Positions 18,546-28,673 of a DNA stretch of 64,000 nt are shown one piece after another (within the stretch, counting starts at the first letter, position 1; every line of letters starts with the position of its first letter). Under the pieces are notes generated by a model that was given only the letters and a program-made list of their open reading frames with translations, did not search any database and was not told the DNA's origin. A program made the translations under genes and the position numbers. The stretch comes from Kribbella capetownensis. Its GTDB lineage: Bacteria; Actinomycetota; Actinomycetes; Propionibacteriales; Kribbellaceae. The stretch spans positions 62,001 through 126,000 of the forward strand of contig NZ_SJKD01000004.1 in NCBI RefSeq assembly GCF_004331485.1. The letters run 5' to 3'.

Positions 18546-20144
18546 ATGCCAGTCACTCGTCGAAGCCTGTTGGCCGGGACCGCCGTCGCCGGCGCCGCAC
18601 TCGCCGTTCCCGGGACCGCGTCCGCCGCGGTCGCCGGTGGTGTCGCGAGCGGTGCCGGCAAGGGTGAGAAGATCCGGCCGAGCGACGCGCGGTACCAGGA
18701 CCTGGTACAGCGCGGCACGAACCGGCGGTTCGTCGGCAAGCCCGAGTACGCGCGCGTGATCCGGTCGACCGAGGACGCCGTCGACGCCGTGCAGGACGCC
18801 GTCCGGTCCGGCAAGCGGATCGCGGTCCGCGGCGGTGGGCACTGCTTCGAGGACTTCGTGGACAGCAGCGACATCGAGGTGCTGCTGGACATGTCGACGT
18901 ACGACGAAGTCACGTTCGACACCCGCTACCGGGCCTTCTCGATCGGCGCGGGCGCGACGCTCGAGACCGTCTACAAGGAACTGTTCTACGGCTGGGGCGT
19001 GACCGTGCCCGGCGGTGGCTGCCTCGGCGTCGGGGTCGGCGGTCACTTCAGCGGTGGCGGGTACGGACCGCTGTCGCGCAAGTACGGATCCGTCGTGGAC
19101 CACCTGTACGGCGTGGAGGTCGTGGTCGTGGACGCACACGGCCGGGCCCGCTCGGTGGTCGCCACGCGCGACAACGCCTACAAGGACCTGTGGTGGGCGC
19201 ACACCGGCGGTGGCGGCGGGAACTTCGGTGTCGTCACCCGCTACCTGATGCGCACCAACGGCGCGTCCGGGCGGGAGCCGTCCGAGTCGTTGCCCAAGGC
19301 ACCGGCCGCGCTGCTGTCCAGCCTGATCGTGTACGACTGGAAGACGATCGGGCAGGCCGGGTTCGTCCGGGCGCTGCGCAACTTCTTCGACTTCTACGAG
19401 AAGAACAACACCGCCGACTCGCCGTACGCGACGCTCTACAGCCCGCTGATCCTCACCACCTCGGCCGCTGGGAACTTCCTGCTGTCGACGCAGCTCGACG
19501 CGGCGGTGCCGAACGCCGCGGGGCTGATGAAGGCGTTCAACGCCGCGATGATCGAGGGCCTGGACTCCAAGCCGCAGATTGTCGAGGTCGGCGCAGGCCC
19601 GTTCCTGCACACCACCATGCAGAGGTCGATCGCGGATACGCCGGCGCCGGGGCGCGGCAAGTACAAGGCGGGCTACCTGCGGAAGGGCTTCACCGACGCG
19701 CAGCTCATCACGCTGTACAAGGGCTTGACGGATCCGTCGTACAACGGGCCCGACTCGTCGGTGCTGTTCGTGCCGTACGGCGGCAAGGTGAACACCGTGC
19801 CGTCCGGCGCGACCGCGACGGCCCAGCGCAACGTCATGTGCAAGATGGTGGCCACCGCGACGTGGAACGACCCGGCCGAGGACGCCAAGCAGCTCGCCTG
19901 GGTGCGGAAGCTGTACGCCGATGTCTACCGCGACACCGGCGGTGTGCCGGTGCCGAACGAGACCAACGCCGGGTCGTACATCAACTACCCGGACACGGAT
20001 CTGGCCGATCCGGCGTACAACAAGTCCGGTGTGCCGTGGCACGACCTGTACTACCTCGGGAACTACCCGCGGCTGCAGCAGCTCAAGGCGAAGTGGGACC
20101 CGCGCAACGTCTTCCACCACAAGCTGTCGATCGAAGCCCCCTGA
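18546..20144 (+). CDS. Tat-exported FAD-linked oxidase, BBE type
   Basis: A 532-residue protein starting at ATG 18546 after a clear GGGGAGGAAA Shine-Dalgarno. The TRRSLLAGTAVAGAA segment is a twin-Arg signal with an Ala-rich core ending ASAA, so the enzyme should be exported folded and released. His99 in GGGHCFED and Cys159 in GGGCLGVGVGGH are the expected bicovalent FAD attachment sites. The C-terminal BBE motif is KWDPRNVFHHKLSI. It is only distantly similar to the oxidase at 15194-16663. Substrate unknown. The next gene encodes a tiny secreted peptide. Confidence 0.85.
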   Translation: MPVTRRSLLAGTAVAGAALAVPGTASAAVAGGVASGAGKGEKIRPSDARYQDLVQRGTNRRFVGKPEYARVIRSTEDAVDAVQDAVRSGKRIAVRGGGHCFEDFVDSSDIEVLLDMSTYDEVTFDTRYRAFSIGAGATLETVYKELFYGWGVTVPGGGCLGVGVGGHFSGGGYGPLSRKYGSVVDHLYGVEVVVVDAHGRARSVVATRDNAYKDLWWAHTGGGGGNFGVVTRYLMRTNGASGREPSESLPKAPAALLSSLIVYDWKTIGQAGFVRALRNFFDFYEKNNTADSPYATLYSPLILTTSAAGNFLLSTQLDAAVPNAAGLMKAFNAAMIEGLDSKPQIVEVGAGPFLHTTMQRSIADTPAPGRGKYKAGYLRKGFTDAQLITLYKGLTDPSYNGPDSSVLFVPYGGKVNTVPSGATATAQRNVMCKMVATATWNDPAEDAKQLAWVRKLYADVYRDTGGVPVPNETNAGSYINYPDTDLADPAYNKSGVPWHDLYYLGNYPRLQQLKAKWDPRNVFHHKLSIEAP

Positions 20145-20291
20145 CTCACCACCCCGGGGAACGCAGCCATGTCAGAACCTGGCGATGGTGGTGTCAGCGC
20201 TACCCCCAAGACGGGTTCCAAGGCCCGTTTGCCGGCGCCGTCCGGCTTCTACGGTCGTTGGTAGGACACAACGATCGCCGAGGAGCGCATG

Positions 20292-20492
20292 ATGACCCCC
20301 GCATTCCGTCGTACCGCCGGGCGCCTGGCCGTGGCGGCGCTGGCCACCACCGCCCTGGCCGGCGCCGCGATCACCGGCGGTCAAGCAGCCACCACCTCCA
20401 CCTCCTGCGACACCTCCGCCATCGTCAAAACCGTCGACCTCGTCCTCTCCGTCCGAGACGGCCTGACCCAAGAACCCGACACCTGCCACTGA
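20292..20492 (+). CDS. Tiny secreted two-cysteine peptide
   Basis: A 66-residue product. ATG 20292 is preferred over ATG 20289 because AGGAG at 20281-20285 is then 6 nt away. Residues 1 to ~33 form a signal peptide (FRRTAGRLAVAALATTALAG then GGQAA). The predicted mature peptide is only about 33 residues, with two cysteines (one near its start, one next to the final His) that could form a disulfide. I do not recognise a family. It sits between a BBE oxidase and aroC. Coding support comes from the Shine-Dalgarno and the signal peptide. Confidence 0.55.
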   Translation: MTPAFRRTAGRLAVAALATTALAGAAITGGQAATTSTSCDTSAIVKTVDLVLSVRDGLTQEPDTCH

Positions 20493-20568
20493 GTTGCTCA
20501 ATCCGTTCGGGGACGGGGCGGATGAGACCGGGGTCTGAGGGTTGGGATGGGCGTGGGAGGATTGCGGC

Positions 20569-23368
<2,800 letters not shown>

Positions 23369-23431
23369 GCGGCCGGAACCGGTCAACGCGCGGGTCCGAG
23401 TTGTACATCGGTGGAATCCGTCCGAGGATTT

Positions 23432-23447
23432 TGGAAAAGGCTTTCCA
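23432..23447 (+). promoter_or_regulatory. LacI-family-like operator at predicted transcription start
   Basis: TGGAAA (23432-23437) and TTTCCA (23442-23447) form a perfect 6+6 inverted repeat with a 4-nt AGGC centre, close to the TGGAAAnCGNTTTCCA type bound by LacI-family repressors. A weak promoter TTGTAC (23401-23406), 17 nt, GAGGAT (23424-23429) would place the transcript start within the palindrome, as expected for repression. The regulator is not encoded nearby. Confidence 0.6.
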
Positions 23448-23466
23448 GCTTCCCGAAGGGCACTCT

Positions 23467-24561
23467 ATGTCTGACCGCAAGCACCGGATCGCAATCGTCG
23501 GCACCGGCGGGATCGCTCGCTCCCACGCGCGCGCGGTCACCTCCCACCCGGACCGCGCCGAGCTCGTCGCGGCCGTCGACGTCGACCTGGATCGGGCCAA
23601 GGAGTTCGCGGCCGCGTGGGACATCCCCGCGGTGTATCCGAGCCTGACCGAGCTGCTCGCGGCCGGGGGAGTCGACCTGGTCCATCTGTGTACGCCGCCG
23701 AACTCGCACGTGCCGTTGGCGGTGGAGTGTCTGGCGGCGGGCGTCGACGTGTTCATGGAGAAGCCGCCGACGCTGTCGCTGGACGAGCTCGACGAACTGA
23801 TCGACGCGGAGGCCAAGTCGTCCGCGCAGGTCGCCTGCGTGTTCCAGCACCGGTTCGGGTCCGGGGCGGTGCGGTTGCGGCGGCTCGCGGACGAGGGTGT
23901 CCTCGGCCGGCCATTGGTTGCCCTGTGCAACACCGTTTGGTACCGGGACGACGCGTACTTCGCCGTACCGTGGCGCGGGACGTTCGAGGTCGAGGGCGGG
24001 GGGCCGACGATGGGGCACGGGATCCACCAGTTCGATCTGCTGCTGTCGATCCTCGGACCCTGGCAGAAGGTGACCGCGCTGGCCGCCCGGCAGGCGCGCC
24101 CCACGCAGACCGAGGACGTCTCGATGGCACTCGTGACGTTCGAGAACGGCGCTGTCGCGTCGGTCGTGAACTCGCTGGTGTCAGCACGGCAGACCTCACA
24201 ACTGCGCTTCGACTACGAGAACGCGACGGTCGAGCTCGAGCACCTCTACGGCTACAAGGACGAGAACTGGTCCGTCACGCCGGCGCCCGGCCAGGAGGCG
24301 GTCGCCACCGCCTGGTCCGCCGATGCCGTCGACGTACCGAGCGGCCATGCCGCCCAGTACGCCGCCGTCCTGGATGCCCTGACGTCCGGCGCCCCCACGC
24401 CGGTCACACTGGCCGAGGCGCGCAACACCCTCGAGCTCGCGGCCGCCATCTACGCCTCGTCCTTCACCGACAAGCCGGTCTATCGCGGTGAGCTGCTCCA
24501 AGGCACGCCGTACGCCAGCCGCATGGGCGGACCCGGCGCACCTTGGAGCTCGACGCCCTAG
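23467..24561 (+). CDS. Gfo/Idh/MocA family oxidoreductase
   Basis: A 364-residue NAD(P)-dependent dehydrogenase. The Rossmann motif is IAIVGTGGIARSHARA. The family EKP motif (VFMEKPPTLS) supplies the conserved Lys. The catalytic-site His is in GGGPTMGHGIHQFDLLLSIL. The C-terminal half is the typical mixed beta-sheet domain. ATG 23467 has GAAGGG 6 nt upstream. The gene stands alone after a LacI-type palindrome, so a sugar or polyol substrate with carbohydrate-responsive control is plausible. Exact substrate unknown. Confidence 0.9.
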   Translation: MSDRKHRIAIVGTGGIARSHARAVTSHPDRAELVAAVDVDLDRAKEFAAAWDIPAVYPSLTELLAAGGVDLVHLCTPPNSHVPLAVECLAAGVDVFMEKPPTLSLDELDELIDAEAKSSAQVACVFQHRFGSGAVRLRRLADEGVLGRPLVALCNTVWYRDDAYFAVPWRGTFEVEGGGPTMGHGIHQFDLLLSILGPWQKVTALAARQARPTQTEDVSMALVTFENGAVASVVNSLVSARQTSQLRFDYENATVELEHLYGYKDENWSVTPAPGQEAVATAWSADAVDVPSGHAAQYAAVLDALTSGAPTPVTLAEARNTLELAAAIYASSFTDKPVYRGELLQGTPYASRMGGPGAPWSSTP

Positions 24562-24569
24562 GTGACTCT

Positions 24570-24822
24570 GTGCACGGGTCAACCACCTGAGCGACCCTTG
24601 GGTGGTTGATCGGTGCACAAGGTCGGTCGGCCTTGTCGGCGCATCGGGTTGATGCGCTACTCGGAAACAAGTTGCCGTCGGGCGGCGAAAAGTTTCCGAG
24701 CAATGGGCGGGCGAGGAGCTGGCGTCCGGAGTGGGAGACCGCCGGTGGTCCGTTCGGCGGGTGGGACTGTGAACACCTTCTGGTGACCGTGTACAGGTCA
24801 TGCCGTGTCCGCGGTCACCAGA
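24570..24822. other. Non-coding stretch with six consecutive hairpins
   Basis: The ~350-nt interval 24562-24909 has no convincing gene. Its first 250 nt hold a chain of inverted repeats: 24570-24618 (6 + 9 bp around a 3-nt internal loop), 24617-24636 (6 bp), 24639-24657 (GCGCATC/GATGCGC), 24660-24700 (CTCGGAAAC/GTTTCCGAG plus an inner stem), 24739-24760 (CCGCCG/CGGCGG) and 24779-24822 (11 bp, TCTGGTGACCG/CGGTCACCAGA). The first probably ends the oxidoreductase transcript. The others could be a structured RNA or terminators for the minus-strand remnant. Confidence 0.5.
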
Positions 24823-24909
24823 TCCTGTCCGAGGCCCCCGGCGACCGAGCGGCTGTACCCCATCGCCACCCCCAGGGTTGGTGTGCTCATACCCGGGAGA
24901 GTCCGGCTG

Positions 24910-25345
24910 TCAGGCCTCGGTTCCCTCCAGCTGCGACGGAAGGTCGCGGCAGTGCAGCACGTCCAATCTCGACACCGCTGTGGTCAGGATGACGTAGAGA
25001 CGGTTCAGGCCGCGCGGCTCGGCCTCGATGATGGTGGCCGGCTCGACCGCGATGACGTGGTCGTACTCGAGTCCCTTGGCCAGGCTCGCCGGAACCATCG
25101 CGACCCGGCCGTCACCGTCCGGCGCGGTCGTCTCGATGCCATCCACGCGGAGCGCTTCCGCGAGTGACTCGAGCTCCGCGTCCGCGGGCGAGCGTCTTGA
25201 GGTAGAAGCCGAGGCGCTCGGCCGTGTACCGGTCGCCCCAGGTGTCCTCGCCGATCACCACGTTCTCCCGGGCGCCGGCCACCATCCGCCGCAGTGCCTC
25301 CCGGCACCGCTCGGCGTACGCGCGCTCGTCGTCGAGGTCCTGCAT
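24910..25345 (-). pseudogene. Remnant of HelR/HelD-like RNA polymerase-associated ATPase
   Basis: Reading leftward from ATG 25345 (AGGAGG just upstream), the first ~50 codons match the N-terminal coiled coil of actinobacterial HelD/HelR proteins (DLDDERAYAERCREALRRM, then WGDRYTAERLGFYLKTLA). A frameshift near 25195 moves to a frame encoding DAELESLAEALRVDG and VPASLAKGLEYDHVIAVEP, then RGLNRLYVILTTAVSRLDVL, the C-terminal UvrD-like end. The ~600 central residues, including Walker A, are missing. The gene therefore looks internally deleted and frameshifted. A promoter TTGGAC (25387-25382), 16 nt, TAAGGT (25365-25360) is still recognisable. Confidence 0.65.
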
Positions 25346-25393
25346 CGCCCTCCTAGAAAACCTTAACCCGGTCAATCTTTTGTCCAAGTTAAC

Positions 25394-25999
25394 ATGATCC
25401 CTGTGACCGGACTCAGGGAGCGGAAGAAGCAGCAGACGTACGACGCGCTGTCGCAGGCGGCGATCGCGTTGTTCCTCGAGCACGGCTTCGACGAGGTCTC
25501 GGTCGCGGACATCGCGGCGGCGGTCGAGGTCTCCAAGCCGACGCTGTTCAAGTACTTCGCGACCAAGCAGGACCTGGTGCTGCACCGGATCGCCGATCAC
25601 CAGCACGAGGCCGCGCGGGTCGTCGAGGCCGCCGAGGGGTCGCCGATCGACGCGCTGCATCGGCACTTCCTGGCCGGGCTGGAGCGGCGCGATCCGGTCA
25701 CCGGGCTGAACGACGTACCTCAGGTGCTCGCGTATCACCGTCTCGTCTTCACCACGCCGGCGCTGTCGACGCGGATGCACGAGTTCATGGACGAGGACGA
25801 GCGTGCGCTGGCAGAGGCGCTCGGGGGAGACGCGACGGCCGAGTTGACGGCTGCCCAGGTCGTGGCGGTCCAGAGGGTGCTGGCCCGGCGCAACTGGTCG
25901 GCCATTCATGCCGGCAGTTCCGCCGCGGATCGCTACCCGGCGGCGGTCGCGGAAGCCGACGCAGCCTTCGCCAGGCTGACCACTAGGGTGGAGCCGTGA
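25394..25999 (+). CDS. TetR/AcrR family regulator
   Basis: A 201-residue repressor. The N-terminal helix-turn-helix is clear: [20 protein letters not shown], then [32 protein letters not shown]. The C-terminal ligand domain is variable. It may start at GTG 25403 instead, because TAACAT at 25390-25395 looks like a -10 box 7 nt before that codon. It is divergent from the HelR-like remnant across ~50 nt containing CTTAAC/GTTAAC-type arms, so it may once have controlled that gene. The stop overlaps aroQ by 4 nt, coupling it to the dehydratase. Confidence 0.88.
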   Translation: MIPVTGLRERKKQQTYDALSQAAIALFLEHGFDEVSVADIAAAVEVSKPTLFKYFATKQDLVLHRIADHQHEAARVVEAAEGSPIDALHRHFLAGLERRDPVTGLNDVPQVLAYHRLVFTTPALSTRMHEFMDEDERALAEALGGDATAELTAAQVVAVQRVLARRNWSAIHAGSSAADRYPAAVAEADAAFARLTTRVEP

Positions 26000-26445
26000 C
26001 TGACGTGAGTGGGCGGCGGGTGCTGGTACTGAACGGGCCGAACCTCGGGCGGCTCGGGTCGCGCGAGCCCGACGTGTACGGCGCCACGACGTTCGCCGAC
26101 CTGGTGGCCGACTGCGAGAAGACCGGCGCCGAACTCGGGCTGGACGTCGAGGTGCGGCAGACCGACGACGAGGCCGAACTGGTCCACTGGCTGCACGAGG
26201 CGGCCGACGGCAAGATCCCCGTGGTGCTGAACCCGGCGGCCTTCACCCACTACTCCTACGCCCTGCGCGACGCCTGCTCGCAGCGCACGGCGCCCCTGAT
26301 CGAGATCCACCTGACCAACCCCGCCACTCGCGAGGAGTTCCGCCACACCAGCGTCGTCGCGGGCGTGGCCACCGGCACCATCGCCGGATTCGGCGCCGAT
26401 TCCTACCGCCTCGCGCTGCGCGCGATCACCTCTCTCACCGCCTGA
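25996..26445 (+). CDS. aroQ: Type II 3-dehydroquinate dehydratase
   Basis: A 149-residue enzyme that dehydrates 3-dehydroquinate. The catalytic Tyr/Arg loop is [17 protein letters not shown], the substrate Asn is in [18 protein letters not shown], and the catalytic His is in [19 protein letters not shown]. Short compact length fits the type II dodecameric class. GTG 25996 overlaps the tetR-like stop, and TAGGGT (25984-25989) lies 6 nt upstream, so it may also have its own leaderless transcript. It completes the local set aroB/aroQ/aroE/aroK/aroC. Confidence 0.95.
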   Translation: MTDVSGRRVLVLNGPNLGRLGSREPDVYGATTFADLVADCEKTGAELGLDVEVRQTDDEAELVHWLHEAADGKIPVVLNPAAFTHYSYALRDACSQRTAPLIEIHLTNPATREEFRHTSVVAGVATGTIAGFGADSYRLALRAITSLTA

Positions 26446-26457
26446 TTCGAACCAAAG

Positions 26458-26471
26458 TGCCCTTTCGGGCA
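26458..26471 (+). terminator. Short hairpin after aroQ
   Basis: TGCCC-TTTC-GGGCA stem-loop, 12 nt after the aroQ stop. The stem is only 5 bp, with no T-tract. Possible terminator or pause site. The rest of the 26446-26689 gap shows no gene; a second 5-bp hairpin lies at 26597-26611. Confidence 0.4.
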
Positions 26472-26689
26472 TCTAGGGAGTGTGGGGCCGGCCGGGGGCG
26501 GCGACGCGGCCAAGAGATCAGGCTGAGATGCCGCTGAAATGTGGATGCCTCACGCTGGGGATCGGGTCGTGTTGTGGCCGTCACCAGTTCTTAAGGCTGG
26601 CTGAAGGCCAGGGGGCACGATCGGATTCGACGATCTTGGGGGTTCGTGTGATCCGTTCCGTTCATCAACGCTCTGGGGGAGTGACGAGT

Positions 26690-27358
26690 ATGACGACGCA
26701 ACACCGTATTCCGGTCTGGGTGAAAGCGCTGGATCCGCTGTCGCAGTTCGGGCTCGTGCATGCGCTCAGGCAGCGGCCGGAGGTTGCGCTGATCAACGAG
26801 ACCGACCTGGCCGCGCTGCACAGCCAGTCGACCGACCAGCGCACCGCCCCGCCAGCGGTTGCCCTGATCGCCGTCGACTCGCTGGACACGGCCGCGGTCC
26901 AGGTGCTCCGGTCCGCCATCCAGCGGGGGTGTCGCCGTACCGTGCTGATCGGCAGCGTGATCGACGACGACGCGCTGATGACCGCGGTCGAACTGGGGGT
27001 GTCCGGCGTACTCCGGCGGACCGAGGCGACGGCCGACCGCATCGTGCACCTGGTGCAGTCCGCGGCCGCGGGTGACGGCAGCCTGCCACCCGATCTGCTC
27101 GGCCGCTTGCTCGGTCAGGTGTCGCGGATGCAGCGGCACGTGGTCGCACCCCGCGGGCTGTCGCACTCCGGGCTGTCGGACCGCGAGACGCAGGTACTGC
27201 GCCTGGTGGCCGACGGCAAGGACACCCAGGAGATCGCCCGGGAGCTGTCCTACTCCGAGCGGACGGTGAAGAACGTCCTGCACGACGTCACCAGCCGCCT
27301 GCAACTGCGGAACCGCTCGCACGCCGTCGCCTACGCCCTCCGTGCGGGCCTGATTTAG
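26690..27358 (+). CDS. LuxR-type regulator with degenerate receiver domain
   Basis: A 222-residue protein. The C-terminal LuxR/NarL helix-turn-helix is clear (LSDRETQVLRLVADGKDTQE, RTVKNVLHDVTSRL). The N-terminal ~140 residues follow the alternating beta/alpha pattern of a receiver but lack the usual acidic pocket: the first strand reads VWVKALDPLSQ and the phospho-acceptor strand reads ALIAVDSLD. It is therefore probably not phosphorylated in the standard way. ATG 26690 has GGGGGAG upstream. No histidine kinase is adjacent. A strong terminator follows. Target genes unknown. Confidence 0.85.
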   Translation: MTTQHRIPVWVKALDPLSQFGLVHALRQRPEVALINETDLAALHSQSTDQRTAPPAVALIAVDSLDTAAVQVLRSAIQRGCRRTVLIGSVIDDDALMTAVELGVSGVLRRTEATADRIVHLVQSAAAGDGSLPPDLLGRLLGQVSRMQRHVVAPRGLSHSGLSDRETQVLRLVADGKDTQEIARELSYSERTVKNVLHDVTSRLQLRNRSHAVAYALRAGLI

Positions 27359-27359
27359 C

Positions 27360-27393
27360 TGTGATGTCCAGGACAACCTCCCTGGACATCACA
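27360..27393 (+). terminator. Strong hairpin after the LuxR-type gene
   Basis: A perfect 13-bp stem (TGTGATGTCCAGG / CCTGGACATCACA) with an 8-nt loop begins 1 nt after the stop codon. There is no T-run. High-confidence stem-loop terminator. Confidence 0.75.
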
Positions 27394-27458
27394 ACTAGCG
27401 CAGTACAGCCGATCGGGCGGCCCCGCTGCCCGAGGTGGCCCGCGACTACGCTGGATGC

Positions 27459-28673
27459 ATGACCGATCAGCGCAGCGACGCGGCCCAGGCCGATGCGCTG
27501 CGGGCCGCGCTGACCCGCCATCTGGTTGCCGAAGGCACCATTCGGGACGAGCGGGTGGCGGCGGCCTTCGCGGCGGTGCCGCGGCACCTGTTCGTTCCGC
27601 AGAGCAGCCTCGACATCGCGTACGCCGACGACGTCGTACTGATGAAGCGCAACGCGGCCGGGGTGGTGATCAGTTCGGTGTCGCAGCCGAGCATCGTCGC
27701 GCTGATGCTGGAGCAGGCCGATGTCCGTCCCGGCGATCGCGTGCTGGAGATCGGTTCCGGCGGCTACAACGCCGCGCTGCTGCGTGAACTGGCCGGGCCG
27801 AAAGGCGCCGTGACCACGGTCGACATCGACCCCGAGGTCACCGATCGGGCCCGGGTCGTGCTCGACGACGCCGGGTACGGCGACGTCCGGGTGGTCGAGG
27901 CCGATGGGGAGTTCGGCGTGCCGGAGGACGCGCCGTACGACCGGATCGTGGTGACCGTGACGGCCTGGGACATCGCGCCGGCCTGGAGCGACCAGCTCGG
28001 CGCCGGCGGCCGGATCGTCGTACCGCTGCGGTTGCGGGGGCAGACGCGGTCGATCGCGTTCGATCGGGTGGATGAGCATCTGGAGAGCCGGTCGACGACG
28101 CCGTGCGGTTTCGTTTCCATGCAGGGAGCGGGCGCGAACTACGAGCGACTGATCTCGATCTGGGGCGACGCGGCGAGCGTGAGCTTCGACGAGGATCAGG
28201 TGCCGGAGGAGCACCCGTTCGACGGGGTCCTGGACCAGCCGCGCGAGCAAGTCTGGTCAGGCGTCGTGGTCAACCGCGAGGAGCAACTGTCGGACCTCCA
28301 GCTCTGGCTGGCCAGCACCCTGCCCGGGTACTGCGTTCTGTCCGCGGAGCGATCGCTGCAGGAGGAAGGCGTGGTCACGCCATCGCCGCACTGGGGAGCG
28401 GCAGCGGTGGCGACCGGCGACAGCGTCGCGTATCTGACGTCGTGTCCGGCCCGGCGGCGGCCGGAGTCGCACATGGAACTCGGGGTGAACGGCCACGGCC
28501 CGGACGCGGACGACCTGATCGATCGGCTGATCGACCAGGTGCGGATCTGGAACCGGCGGCTCCGGCACGGTCCCGGGCCGCGCTACCGGATCGACGCGGC
28601 GGGCACCGAACTGCCCGCCGGTTTCCACATCGACCGGCGGCACAGCAGCGTCACCGTCAACTGGCCGGAGTAG
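27459..28673 (+). CDS. FxLD-system type peptide/isoaspartate O-methyltransferase (orphan)
   Basis: A 404-residue protein: an N-terminal PCMT-like domain (residues ~10-215) plus a C-terminal extension of ~190 residues. The SAM motif I is VLEIGSGGYNAALL (residues 95-108), with VTTVDIDPEV following. The GGYN form and long extension resemble the methyltransferase of FxLD-type RiPP clusters and the aspartimide-forming enzymes of lanthipeptide pathways, rather than the housekeeping ~210-residue Pcm repair enzyme. No lanthionine synthetase, protease or FxLD precursor is visible nearby. TACGCT (27447-27452) lies 6 nt before ATG 27459, suggesting leaderless expression. The 3' end overlaps the opposite-strand gene by 17 nt. 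Confidence 0.75.
   Translation: MTDQRSDAAQADALRAALTRHLVAEGTIRDERVAAAFAAVPRHLFVPQSSLDIAYADDVVLMKRNAAGVVISSVSQPSIVALMLEQADVRPGDRVLEIGSGGYNAALLRELAGPKGAVTTVDIDPEVTDRARVVLDDAGYGDVRVVEADGEFGVPEDAPYDRIVVTVTAWDIAPAWSDQLGAGGRIVVPLRLRGQTRSIAFDRVDEHLESRSTTPCGFVSMQGAGANYERLISIWGDAASVSFDEDQVPEEHPFDGVLDQPREQVWSGVVVNREEQLSDLQLWLASTLPGYCVLSAERSLQEEGVVTPSPHWGAAAVATGDSVAYLTSCPARRRPESHMELGVNGHGPDADDLIDRLIDQVRIWNRRLRHGPGPRYRIDAAGTELPAGFHIDRRHSSVTVNWPE

Noticed and set aside
26440..26475. Possible tRNA from a GATTCGAACC-like arm
   Set aside because: No acceptor, D or anticodon stem can be built around it; only a 5-bp hairpin is present.
27359..27458. FxLD-type precursor peptide before the methyltransferase
   Set aside because: The 100-nt gap holds a terminator and a promoter-like box, with no short ORF carrying an FxLD or Cys/Ser/Thr-rich core.
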